Positions 10,236 through 21,117 of a stretch of 64,000 nt of DNA are shown one piece after another. The stretch is from Sepiola atlantica. Taxonomy: Eukaryota; Mollusca; Cephalopoda; Sepiida; Sepiolidae. The notes beneath the pieces are model-generated. The model made no database searches. It was not told the origin of the DNA and worked only from the letters and a program-made list of their open reading frames with translations. The stretch spans positions 48,917,200 to 48,981,199 of the forward strand of contig OY744531.1 in NCBI GenBank assembly GCA_963556195.1. Direction: 5' to 3'. Every line of letters begins with the position of its first letter. The stretch's first letter is position 1. Made by a program: the position numbers and the translations under genes.

Positions 10236-12800
10236 TGCCGAGATGTGTTGGGGTTCTTGTTGTGGTCGCCGGTACGGGCGGATTATTAGCACACATTCCG
10301 CTTATCTCCCGTTGGGTATTTAAATTTGGCTGCTGATCTGGCTCTGAAGACTAGATGACAGTGGCCATGACTTTTATCAAAGCGACAGTAATCATTTCTC
10401 TGCGACGAGCCACTCCCCACCTGTTCGTTGATCGATGACGTTTTTATATACGTGTAGATCATGTGATCGGCTCTACAAATTCTTTTAGTTTTTGGCATTT
10501 GTTCGCCTTCTGATTGATGGTAAATCAAAATCAAAATATTTGAATTTCGATTCTAGTTAAACTGGTTCAACCGTTTCCGTACGGTTTCATTGAGTGCTGG
10601 GGTCTCACAAAGAGAAAAAAGGTAAAATAGAAAAAAAGAAAAGGGAAAGACAAGGTAAGAATAGAACGAAACAAAGACAGAAATGTACCATCTTGGCAGG
10701 CCAGTCAGTATCTAATCCCGACGCGTTCCCTACGCATTCTTACATCCAACGAGCATCATCTAATAAAATGCGATATTTCTTCTTTATTAAAAATACTTTT
10801 TAGTACATGTTTGCATTAACCTAAAATCTGAATTGGTTGGAATTTGTTTATAGCAAAAATTATTTTTTGTAGGTTAAAATAATTTACTTTTCGTCCGTAT
10901 TAAATGTACCGGTGTCCTAAAAGAAACCAGAACAAACCAAACTAATCTAGCAACAATATTAGTCGTGTGACTATTTAAGATAGCGGCAAATAGAATATTG
11001 GTCTGGCGTCGATTTTCTTCTGGTTGTGAACAAAACATTGTGAAATTTATGAAAGATGCACACGGAACAGCATTTATGAAGTTTGAATATTTGATATCCA
11101 CGTGTTAGGAATAAATTAGTTACTGCATACGTGGCAACTATTTTTCTACATTATTGTTGCATCAACGAATACCACACACGTGTAGGAAAAGAAAAGAAAA
11201 CAAAAATAGTTATTCAACATTTAAGTTTGTCGGTGACTAGACATTAAAGACAGGTTAAAGGCATGTAAATATATGGTAGTACACAGAAAACAACTAAGAA
11301 AAATGAATATTAACCAAGATATGTTGTGTTTCATAACAATACAAAAAAAAATGAAAATTTGCTTTCATAGTCTCAACGATTGCGATACAACACACAGAGA
11401 AAATACAAACGAAGTCGTTTTGATCCTTGACTATTGTCTGATGGTCGGCTAATTTCATCAGGAAAATAACCCTAACAGACAAAGTCTTTTAAAACATTAT
11501 TCTGCTTATATTATTATTACGAGTTCGTGAAACCAATTTTTATAATCTCGTAATCGAATAGTGCATATTAGTATGCATTTATTTAAAAATATAGTCGTTT
11601 GCTTAAATTTGTTATCAATTATTGTGTTATTCAATAGACATGTATATTTAGAAAAACGGTTTAACTATACAAATGTCAATACATTTTAATTCTAGAAAAA
11701 CGTTTTAATTTAATGAACACAAGGAAGAAAATCTAAATGAGAAGAAAATATGATAAATAGATACACTAGCGAAACGAAAAGCCACGTGATTAAAGAAAAC
11801 ATTATAATTAAGTGTTATAAGTGAAATTAGTTTTTCTACGTTTATGATATTCAAGTAAATTTTTAAAATAGACTAGCCTTTATTTTGAATATAATTGTTT
11901 ATCTGAAATAGGACACAGGAAAGACCATGTAGAAATTCATGTTTAATAATTCCGTAAGCTACTGATGCTGTTTATCTCATGAACGGAAAATGCATCCAGT
12001 CTAACAATCTTCCAAGCTTACATAGGTATTTTAAAAGAAATTGAAGGGAAATGCATTATTGTTTTGCAAGGAACATGGTAGAAGGGGGAAGACAAATGTG
12101 TTTGTAAGAATCAATATCGATTTTTAGATACAATGCTATTTAGGTCTAACTTCAAGAATCCGACTGACTTGACTTTATATTCAGATATGTTTTATATATG
12201 CATATATACATGTATAATGTTTAAATCATCCCGCATATCATAACATTGCCTGGTCTTTTATACCCGTAGGAAAAATATAGTCAGATGTAAAAGCTGCTGT
12301 TATTTTTTAATTATTATTCTTTTAATTAGAAGTAAACAACAGAAAAGCATCAACTGATGCTTGATATTAAGAGGTTTTACATCCCAGTGTAATATTAGGA
12401 CACAAGAGGTCAGTTGTACATTTATGAATTGTATCTTTTAATGCATAAGATTGGGCACGTTCAAGCAGTTTAATGGTTATACAAATACATTTTGATTGTG
12501 AGCGCAATTTTTCTATTTTATATTTTACTATAATTTATACATGCAAGCTGTCTCTACCTGTTTGTGTCCAGGAGATGGCATAGTGCCAGGTGGAGGGATT
12601 TGAGAGACAAAATTTAAAACACAGTAATGTCACATCGTATTTCATAACACACAGTACTTCGAATTCTTAACCCTGTTATCATCTTCCAGAACGTGTACCA
12701 GAGGTTGAATTTGGGGAAGCATGTACATTGAGCCAGTTTCAGTTTTTAACTAGGAAAAAAACTGCTTCCTAGGAGGTTAGAGAATGTTTCATGTGTGTAG
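10236..12800. other. No recognised feature
   Basis: About 2.5 kb of AT-rich sequence. The short open frames here (for example 10594-10803 and 10874-11101) show no domain, no repeat conservation and no splice-like context that I can support. Confidence 0.4.
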
Positions 12801-12802
12801 GT

Positions 12803-12892
12803 AAAGGTAAAGGTAAAGGTCGCATAGCCTGGACGCGCACGAGTGTCGTTGCCGACATCGCACACTGCCCATGGCCGTAGCGGCAGTGATTT
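12803..12892. other. GC-rich island after (GGTAAA)n
   Basis: Three GGTAAA units lead into about 80 bp of GC-rich sequence (CGCATAGCCTGGACGCGCAC, GTCGTTGCCGACATCGCACA, CATGGCCGTAGCGGCAGTG). The composition is unlike its neighbours. It may be an inserted repeat, but I see no second copy in the window. Confidence 0.35.
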
Positions 12893-13015
12893 GTTAAGAA
12901 GCATGTGTGTATATGTATACAATAAACAAAAAATAAAACTCCAAAGAGATTTTTAAAACGTAAGTGCATATGTCGATGTTTCTTTTTTAATAGTGTTTAC
13001 GAGAGGTTATTAGAA

Positions 13016-13066
13016 GAAGAAGAAGAAGAAGAAGAAGAAGAAGAAGAAGAAGAAGAAGAAGAAGAA
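13016..13066. repeat. (GAA)n microsatellite
   Basis: About 17 uninterrupted AGA/GAA units. Confidence 0.97.
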
Positions 13067-13885
13067 ATCATCTATATCGACAGAGAGAAGATTCGAAATT
13101 CCGGCTACCGAATCATCACTGCAGTTACAGAAATATCACCAGCGAGTTCCGTCTATGAAGTGGACGAACTGTAGAGATTGAAGAACGTCACAGACTACGT
13201 TACATTAACATAACAATGTAATCCCAGTTAGTTTACTTGTTTGAAAAGAACATAACTCCCTATACCTCTATCTCTCTCTCTATCGCCCTTGTTTCTCTTA
13301 TTCTGTCCCTTTTCTCCTCGTTTCTTTCTCTGTATGTGTCTCTCGCTGTAAACAAAGGGTTTATTTTTGTGTAAATTTAAATAAAAGTACGAAATCGTTT
13401 GCGCTGTGAAAGAAAAAAAAGATTTTCAATCTGTTTTATGTAAGAGCGCAACGTAAGTGCCAGCTTCTGAAGAGGCTGGAAATTGCGTTCGATAATAGTA
13501 AATGTGTTCATCTACTATTTGAGAGTCACAAACAAATAGATAGTAGTAGAAACATCGAATCACTAAGTATAATACAGTAATAAAGTTCCTCGAAATGTAT
13601 AAGTTAAATCTATACGAAACCCAAATGGTGTCCACGGCGATTGCATTTTGAAAAGAGCAACTTTATTTAAAATGACCAGATAACAATAGTGTTCAACAAA
13701 TACATTTCTTTTATTTTTAATCCGGTAACCGAGAATGGATTAGCCAATCAGAAAGTAAAAAGTGAATGTAAATCGAGCGTCTCGAGTTTTGCTTTAAAAA
13801 GTATAGTATTTCATTTACCTCCTCACAATGAGGTTAGACACAAGGTTATGTGTGGGTTTGAAAAACCAACGCACTCGGATTAGCG
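13067..13885. other. No recognised feature
   Basis: A short CT-rich patch at 13255-13350; otherwise nothing supportable. Confidence 0.4.
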
Positions 13886-13889
13886 CGAT

Positions 13890-14060
13890 TTGGCTAACAA
13901 AACATACCTGAGCATCCTCGTAGGGGCGACTCAGGCGATTAGCAATAAACTAACCCCTTCTCAAAGAGAGGGTAAAGCCTGAGAAGGTAGACTTCTTGGA
14001 ACTGAACAGAACCATACCCAGCCCGACAGAGCAGGACCAAAAGAAACTACAGGTGTCTAC
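13890..14060 (-). mobile_element. Decayed relative of the U2-derived retroposon
   Basis: Reading the plus strand against the reverse complement of 7541-7660 gives matched blocks in order: GTAGGGG, CTCAGGCGATTAGCAATAAA, CTCAAAGAG, then GCCTGAGAAGGTAGACTTCT and TGGAACTGAACAGAAC. Identity over ~100 bp is roughly 70% by eye. The body and middle segments are therefore present on the minus strand. The U2 head region beyond about 14030 is too decayed to call. Confidence 0.65.
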
Positions 14061-14879
14061 TGAGGGTCAAACTGATTGTCGAAGACGTATCCTCAACTGG
14101 TATAGATAAAACTTACATCAGGTACGTATTAAAAAGTATAATATGAAACGGAACAAATGAAATATTGAAATATGAAATAATAACGATGCTACAAAGTGTG
14201 TGTCTCACAAGAAAGTCTGTCCGTTGTATGTAGGTGACAGTGGTAGTAGAGCTGAGTGTGAGAGCGGAAATCCCTCCAACGTCCTATAGGTATGATTTAT
14301 TATGAAAAAATATCGAGCACGATGAAATATCAAAACGATGAAAGCTACATAAAGCAATGCCGAAACCAGTTCTTTTATCTACCTTCTGTTGTTAAAGCTA
14401 TCAAAGAAATAGGTAACATTCTGACTGTTCTTTATATATATGATACATGAGGAAATAACGGTAGCCTCTTGATATAACTTTATAAAACCAGTCAAATATT
14501 TACATCCACAGAACGCATATATTTGCTAGTTTATATAATTATGATTGTTTTTTTTACAATGAATACAATAATTTACTCCGCCCCCTCTAAATTACTTCTA
14601 TTTTGTAAATCACTATTTATTTTTCTATTTTCTGAAATTCTATATTTTACCGTTTTTCATTATATTTTGAGTTTCCTTGCGATATTTTTTGTTTGTATTC
14701 TTTTCGTTTATATTTTGGCGGATTTTTTTAGTTAATCGCATCGAAAATCTTTCGTAATCTTCTACGAAAAGATTCTTTTTATGAACGTTCCTTTTGTATC
14801 AGTTACCATGGTGATAACTTCCTTTTATTTTTAAATGTCCTTTTATTTCCAGAGATGCCGATCCTAATCTAAGTAGTTT
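14061..14879. other. No gene; short shared tag
   Basis: 14233-14283 (GTAGTAGAGCTGAGTGTGAG) resembles 40676-40730 (GTAGTAGACTTGAGCATGAG), so a small dispersed repeat is likely. Nothing else is supportable. Confidence 0.4.
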
Positions 14880-15345
14880 CCGCATTTTTCTTTTCTTTTT
14901 TTCTTTTCTTTTTCTCTTCACATCTTCTTCTTTTTCTTATTCTTATTCTTCTCCATAATATTCTGTTTTTTCTTTTTTTTTCTTTTTTCTTCTTCGTCTT
15001 TCTCTATTTCCTATTTTTCTTTGATGTATTTTCTTTCTATCTTCTTTTTCTTCTTTTTTCTTTATTTTCTTCCTCTTCTTCTAATTCTTCTTTTTCTTTT
15101 TCTTTTCATTTTCTTCGATTTCTTTTTCCTGTCCTTTACCTTATTTTTCTTCTATTTCTTCTTCTACCCCTTCTTCCTTTTTTCTCTCTTTCTTCTTCTT
15201 CGTCTTATTACACTACTTTGTCTTATTATTCTTGGTCTCTTCCTATTCTTCTTTATCTTCTTCTTCTTCCTATTTTTCTTCTTCCACCTCTTCTTTCTTT
15301 TCTTCATTTTTCTCCGTCTTCTTTTTATCATCATTAATATTATTC
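14880..15345. repeat. ~460-bp polypyrimidine tract
   Basis: The plus strand is almost entirely T and C, built from TTCTT, TTTTC and CTTCTTC words. The 111-codon Phe/Leu-rich open frame at 15021-15356 is a translation of this tract. Long polypurine/polypyrimidine runs can form triplex (H-DNA); whether this one does is unknown. Confidence 0.92.
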
Positions 15346-16031
15346 TAATACCGTGACAATTCCACTCGCTCTGATTCGAGAAAGATTAAGTTATATGTGT
15401 TTCCTTGAATTAAAGGAATCTCTCTGTGCGCTGAAATCCCAAACCGATTCGCTTTTCTTATCTCTAAAAGCAATTCCTGATTTATGCTTACGCCGTTTTC
15501 TTATGAATAATCGTACCGCAGTTCATTCATTACAAAAACCGATCACCGAGAAGAGGAGGGGAGGGGAGTAGAAAGATTATGAAAATCGTTTCAAGCAAGA
15601 ATAAGACTTAAATATTTTTATCAAGAAAACAAAAACATATAACAATCGATGATAGTTACAAAAAACATGAGGATGAAGACTAGAAAGAGAGTTGCAATAT
15701 AAATAAAGAAACAATTAAGGAAGAAGACAAAATGGTGGATTAGATGAAGCAGAATGGAAAGATTGGAATCGCTCGTGATTGATTCAATGTCGTAAGAACT
15801 CGACATTACATTCTTTTATCTCATGATTTCGTAGTAAATCTGTGATAAAAAAACGTGACACAATTCTATTTAACGTTGATAAATAGGAATTTTCATTTCG
15901 TTTTTCTGAATCAAATATGCAAAATTATTCATATACCTCATCTCTTTTCCTTTTCAGTTTTGTTAATTTATTTTCAAAATTTGACGGCTAGTATTCCATG
16001 AACTACTTTGATGATGCGAAAAATCTCATAC

Positions 16032-16035
<4 letters not shown>
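15346..16035. other. No recognised feature
   Basis: AT-rich; no domain or repeat alignment seen. Confidence 0.4.

Positions 16036-16096
<61 letters not shown>
16036..16096. repeat. (TA)n microsatellite
   Basis: About 60 bp of uninterrupted TA. Confidence 0.97.
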
Positions 16097-16099
<3 letters not shown>

Positions 16100-16565
16100 G
16101 ACAAATTTCTGTTGATAACACGAAAATAATACATTCTGAAACCAATTTATAAAAATTTAAAATACTCGAAGCTTTCTTTATTAATATCCATCAATCTGAA
16201 ATAAATTACATTACGTATAAAACAAGTAACAATATTTTAAAATTTTAACTTAATGCAATTTAATCTATGACGCTAATTCTGGTGTCCCGGAATTTAAATT
16301 GTTAACATCTCGCCTGGGACTGCATTGGTTCCTTGTTTTTACATCTAACTGACATCATATGCACGTTTTTAGCTGCTTCTTGAAATACACTTCTTTTTCC
16401 CAGCGTTTTTGTTCATATGTTTTTGTCACCTGAAGAGTATTCGCCGAAGAATCAGAAACGTCCGTGATACATATAGAACAAACATTATTTTTTTTATTTT
16501 GACACAAACAGGTCATTAAAAGAATTTCAAAAATAAGAAAGTTATAATAAAGCAAAGTATTCTTT
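16097..16565. other. No recognised feature
   Basis: AT-rich sequence without coding or tandem signal. Confidence 0.4.
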
Positions 16566-16569
16566 TATG

Positions 16570-16700
16570 TTTCTGGCCGTGGCGTTAGAGCGCTAGCTTG
16601 CGGAGTCTAGGCTGATTCTGTAACTAGGGGTCGAATCCTCTGACCGTCTGAAATTATCACTTCTTCATTTAGGTAAAAACAATTTAATATTTACTTTAAA
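16570..16700 (+). mobile_element. tRNA-derived SINE, 3'-truncated
   Basis: A-box region GGCCGTGGCGTTAGAGCG and B-box region GGGGTCGAATCCTC are spaced as in a tRNA gene. They are followed by GACCGTCTGAAATTATCACT and an AATTTAATATTTACTTT tail. It is the same family as the element at 16861, but the CTGATGA block is missing between the head and the tail. Confidence 0.8.
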
Positions 16701-16860
16701 AATAAGAGTTTATCCTTGTTCGAGTGTTGAGCAGAATGTCACTTTGCTTTACGCAAGGTTGCGACAACGTTCGTTGAAGCCTCTCATGTATCCACTGTCT
16801 ATTTCTCGCTTTGTTAAGCACAAATAGAACTTATTTTTCTCTTATTTACGTGGTAATTCC

Positions 16861-17035
16861 ACATGGCTGTGTGGTTAGAGCGATAGCTTGCGGAGTCTAG
16901 GATGATTCTGTAACTGGGGTTCTGAATCCTCCGACCGTCTGAAATTATCACTTCCTACGCTGATGATAGCAAAACAATGAAACGCCCGCGTATGTAGGTT
17001 AAAATAATTTAATATTTACTTTATAAGTATTGTTT

Positions 17036-17037
<2 letters not shown>
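16861..17037 (+). mobile_element. tRNA-derived SINE, near full length
   Basis: Head with A box ATGGCTGTGTGGTTAGAGCG and B box GGGGTTCTGAATCCTC. The linker is GACCGTCTGAAATTATCACT. The 3' block is CGCTGATGATAGC...ATGAAACGCCCGCG, then an AATTTAATATTTACTTTATA tail running into (TA)n. The head matches the copy at 16570 at most positions (CTTGCGGAGTCTAGG is identical). The structure fits the tRNA-derived SINEs known from octopus. Confidence 0.85.

Positions 17038-17088
<51 letters not shown>
17038..17088. repeat. (TA)n microsatellite at SINE tail
   Basis: About 48 bp of TA directly continuing the AT-rich tail of the upstream SINE. Confidence 0.95.
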
Positions 17089-17091
<3 letters not shown>

Positions 17092-18175
17092 AATAATAGA
17101 CCTTAAAATGCTTTTTGTTTTAAATATGACACATTCTAACAGAATGCCTATTTAATATAATATTCAACGAAAATCTGTCAAACTGTAACTTGTTTCACAA
17201 CGAGCCTTTGACAAGTGTTAGTAGGTATTAGTGTGATGTTGCATCAGTACACCCGCTAAATCGGTAATCAGTATCTTCGATGATAATTATTTTTTTAAGC
17301 CAATATAAAATATAAAGCATTTAAGAGTTAAATATTTACATCCACAGACATGCGCTTGTTTAATTTTATAAAGACGCGTCAGTGTGTCTATGTATACAAC
17401 TGATCCGCCGCCCTGACGGTTCACACATTAGATTTCATGTCTGATAAACCGAATATATCTACGTGCTGAACGATTCAGTTATACGAATGCGAAGTATAAA
17501 TGCTGCATTTTATTATTACGACAAATTGTCTCTTAAAAGGATTCAATCTCAGCTTTTGACAAGAGTGTAAAACCTAAGCATTACAGCTTTAAATCCAAAC
17601 AATTAATCCTCCACTTTATAATAAAGAGCAATGTACATTTATTAGTATATAAATAAATATAAATCCGTCCTGCCACACAAAATTTGGCAAGTAAAACGCG
17701 CGCCCTTTTATAGCCCCATGACGAGAACATTTCAAGGGAAGCGAAAAGTTGAATAGTTTTTCTCTCAGTCTGTCTCAGCTTATGAATATCTGTCTGTCTG
17801 TCCGTCCATATATCTATCTAATGTTATAACATTACGTAAGAATAACCCGAACATTTTGTTGCTATCATTATACTTTTGTCATTTTTGTAATGAATCATCA
17901 TTATAGACACAGTTTCTTGTTATTCTTCCAGCCAAATCGCTTCCAGCCCGATTATTAATCGATATTCTTTTTATCTGCTCGGAAATCCAGATATTCTCTT
18001 CATCAATGATTATCTGATTATCTTGGGATAACATGAATAAGTTACAAAAGACTTTTTGCTTTTATGAATAGGAAATAAAACAATGAATGTTAAGTTTTTG
18101 TCCAGCTTTTTGTTGATGCTAATTGTACAAATAGAGCTTGGGAGATGAGTTATTTGTACAATTTCGGCTTTCTCT
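17089..18175. other. No gene; one shared tag
   Basis: TATTTACATCCACAGA at 17333 also occurs at 14498, so a small dispersed repeat is possible. Nothing else is recognised. Confidence 0.4.
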
Positions 18176-18179
18176 CGAC

Positions 18180-18270
18180 GTACTGGCTCGTTGGTCAATC
18201 TGTCTAAGACGACGTTCCAGTTCGGTAGTCTCTTATCTGAGGCAGAGGTTCGAATCTTGTACGATTGTCA
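18180..18270 (+). mobile_element. tRNA-like SINE head
   Basis: A-box-like ACTGGCTCGTTGGTCAATC and B-box-like GAGGTTCGAATCTTG are about 60 nt apart, with an insertion between them compared with a tRNA. It is the only copy of this head type I see in the window. Confidence 0.5.
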
Positions 18271-18446
18271 TTTTTCAACTTGTAGTATTGTTTGATTATT
18301 TCCAGCCCCGCCGACTAAATGGTGTATGCAGTGATATTACCCACGCAAACATTAGCATCAATAAAAAGTAGTATAATACATAACATACTGTCGGATATAA
18401 ATTACAATATTAAAATATATAACACATTTATGTATACATGTTTAGT

Positions 18447-18535
18447 TATTTTCCTTTACAGCATATCAACCCCCTTCTGGGTATTTTAATGCCGAATTCA
18501 TTCATTTTGCTACAAGTTATCATGCCTAAAAGTTC
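18447..18535 (+). repeat. Dispersed hairpin repeat (CGGCAT..ATGCCG family)
   Basis: Contains CAGCATATCAACCCCCTTCT, GGGTATTTTAATGCCGAATT and CATTCATTTTG. Related copies at 44940, 45540 and 45664 have better pairing: CGGCATATCAACCC folds on GGGTTATTTAATGCCG. No coding content. Confidence 0.65.
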
Positions 18536-18699
18536 TAATATCTTCATATATTTATAGATTCATCTATTTTGTAGGCATATATCTTGTAAATAAATAGTCT
18601 GAAAAAGATAGACTCTATTTATACCATAGCTTTTCTAAGATTCCACTACTCCGAGTAAGAAAGTAAATATTTATTATTTAATAATTATATATATATATA

Positions 18700-19259
18700 G
18701 GGTGTCACCAAAAAATATATGAACCGTTTAAATTGTTATAACGCGTTCAATTTACTGATTTTTACTTGAAAACAAGATTGATAGCGGAGAAAAAGTACAC
18801 ATTTAAAAATACTGACAGTAGTATTAACAAAAACGTAGAAATATAACTTTTAATAAACGTAAAGTCTGCATAGGGTAATTTAAGAATGTTCATTTAATAA
18901 ATCCTAACCCTAATCCGTTCTGCTAAATACACCTTTCATATCATGGTACATTGGATCTACAAACATCTTGCAACATTTCCTCTACCATGTTAATAAATTA
19001 ACCCGAACTTATAGCCTGGTTCGGGGTAAGGTTAGGCTTAATTTAAGAACATTCTGAAATTACTCCATATAGCCTTTACATAATTATTAAATTAATGAAT
19101 TAATATTAAAAGATAATTTTAAATGTTTTTGTTAATTTTACTGTCAGTATTTTTAAATGTGTATTCTTACCCTTCTATCAATCTTGTTTGCAAGTTAAAA
19201 TCAGTAAATTGAACGAGTTAGAACTATTCAAAGAGCGTAACATTTTAGGGGGCACGCTG
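18700..19259. mobile_element. 560-bp MITE with ~150-bp terminal inverted repeats
   Basis: The left end GGGTGTCACC and the right end GGGGGCACGC are imperfect inverts. They lead into long arms sharing GTTCAATTTACTGATTTT, ACAAGATTGATAG and ACATTTAAAAATACTGACAG. The element is bounded by TA at 18698-18699 and 19260-19261. The centre carries a second inverted pair (TAATTTAAGAATGTTC / TTAATTTAAGAACATTC) and a CCTAACCCTAA motif. There is no transposase; it is a non-autonomous, mariner-type element by its TA target. Confidence 0.87.
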
Positions 19260-19311
<52 letters not shown>

Positions 19312-19335
19312 GACAGAGAGAGAGAGAGCGAACGC
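19260..19335. repeat. (TA)n-(GA)n compound microsatellite
   Basis: TA steps then GAGAGA with a few GACA units. Confidence 0.95.
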
Positions 19336-19369
19336 GAACGCGAGTGAAGGAGTTTAATTTCCGTGCTAA

Positions 19370-19556
19370 TTGGTGGTAGCCGAGGGGTAAAATATCGTAC
19401 TACGAGTCAGTGGTGATTTAGAAACCGGGTTCGTGCCCTCCGACCGGCAAGAATTAACATCTCCTTCACTGAAGATTGCATAAGCATGAAACATCGATGT
19501 CTGTAAGTAATAATAATAAATATTTATTTTATAAATGTTATATATATATATATAGT
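19370..19556 (+). mobile_element. tRNA-derived SINE with CTGAAGA block
   Basis: Head with A box TGGTGGTAGCCGAGGGGTAA and B box GGGTTCGTGCCCTC, then TCCGACCGGCAAGAATTAAC. The 3' block is CACTGAAGATTGCATAAGCA, TGAAACATCGATGTCTGTAA, with a TAAATATTT-rich tail and a short TA run. The same family occurs inverted at 28110-28265 and 28470-28590, which share the head sequence around GAGTCAGTGGTGATTT. Confidence 0.85.
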
Positions 19557-20830
19557 AGGCCTTCGTCGGTCGTGTCCGACGATAAATGACACTTGCAGAT
19601 CCAACCGGCATGTTTAAACACTGACAAAGTGATTCCAATGCCTCAAAGGGCATATTGACTTAACCTAGGCATTTCTTGCTGTGGCTGAGAAGGCATATGC
19701 GGGTGTTGCAGTCTCCGCCACAGTTGCCACAGATGAAGCAGGATGGTGCATGCATGATGACTAAGTAATGAATTTTGAAACACAGCTGCTCGGTGTTAAA
19801 GTGAGCAATGTTGAATATATTTAGTTTTATTTTGTTTCATGCAAAGATTGCAAAACGGAGGTGGAAGCTGTACATGAATATTCAAATACCACCGATTCTA
19901 TAAAATTTTAACAATAGGACATAAATTAAATATTTTACTGTGGTTGCGGGCAGTTTTATCGGAGGCTTTGGTTTCAGAGCGTCTATTTCGCTGAAAGCAA
20001 TTGATGTAGTGGTTTATATGGACAATAGCTGCAGTACATTCAGAGGGGGTTGCATGGCTGGCTTTCTGGTTTATGTTTGAATACTTTTAGGGTATAAAGT
20101 TCTCAATGCAAACAACTTACCACCTAGATATATCTGATACGATGTAAGGCACATTCTTTTTGAAAATGAGTTTTAGATATCAGCATTTTAATATCTATAA
20201 ACTCTGCAATGGAAAAGAGCATCAAAGGACTTGCGGAACTTCGTTTTGTTCTTAATTGATACAACTGAATTATTATAGGAGATAGGACACTAGATGTGCA
20301 CTGTTCAGATCAAGTTACCAATAAATGCTGAAGGAGACGTGCAGAATGTCCATTAGCATTGTGTAGACGCGTGGGCATGTTAATAATTTGAGTAAGCTCA
20401 TATAAAAGAAAAACGTCGTGACAAAACCTGCCTTTAATATCAGCCTTGTTTGAGTGGACTAGCAACTTAATATTGTAAACATAAAAGTCTCCACAGATAT
20501 GATTGCTAGCGGAAGGGTAACAGATAGGATCTTGTCAATTTTGTAAATTTTTTGCGCAATAATAGTAACTTTATCGGAGAGAAGACGATAGAGGACAAAG
20601 ATAAAAGCACTACTGTCAGCAAATGCAACCCGGAAATACATTTAGGGTAAATCAGTGTCTCAGTTTGAAGTGTTCCATAACCGTCCCTGATTTAGACGCC
20701 GATTCCATGACCATGGCAATCTTGGAGGTCGGGGTTTGAGGTCATGTTGTAGTAAGCTGTGCGCGTAAAGTATTCTGTATGAATTGTACAGGCTAATGCC
20801 AGTTTCACACAGAAACCACAATCAAGTTAG
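19557..20830 (-). pseudogene. APE-type LINE, internally deleted
   Basis: Read on the minus strand, the upper part encodes pieces of an exonuclease-endonuclease-phosphatase (APE) domain. LCETGISLYNS lies near 20805 and is typical of the ET motif region. MYFRVAFADSSAFIFVLYR follows near 20640 and CGDFYVYNIKLLVHSNKAD near 20500, where GDF marks the GDFN motif, then YELTQIINMPTRLHNANGHS. Only fragments remain and the reverse transcriptase is not readable. Near 19740 a C-terminal Cys/His segment survives (CFICGNCGGDCNTRICLLSH), and the 3' end contains the hairpin GTCGGACACGACCGAC at 19562-19580. It is a dead nicking-endonuclease retroposon; a related endonuclease piece lies at 36560-36960. Confidence 0.72.
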
Positions 20831-21117
20831 GTTTCCTTTAAATAGATTTATACCTCTGGAAAGTTGGAACGTAGACCTTTAATGTTGGAAAAGGAGACCT
20901 GATAGTAGGGATCTACGTTAGAAGTTGGGGTTCTCGGTTTACGCTTGTGATTTATTTTATGAGCTATCATGTAGGGGTTAGAAGATGTGTAGAAGAGGTC
21001 AGCAGTTTATTTAAAAACAATACAGAGAAGATGGGTAAATAAATGAGATTATCCATGCAAACTCTTGAAGAAAGGAAAGACATAATAGTTCCCACTTCTC
21101 TCTGGAATTACCTACTC
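20831..21117. other. No recognised feature
   Basis: This may hold the decayed 5' part of the LINE to its left, but I cannot read a frame. Confidence 0.35.

Noticed and set aside
15021..15356. 111-codon hydrophobic frame that could look like a membrane protein
   Set aside because: It is a TTC/TTT-rich polypyrimidine tract; composition explains the Phe/Leu content.
16570..17037. True tRNA genes
   Set aside because: A and B boxes are present but acceptor and anticodon stems do not pair, and the copies carry SINE tails.
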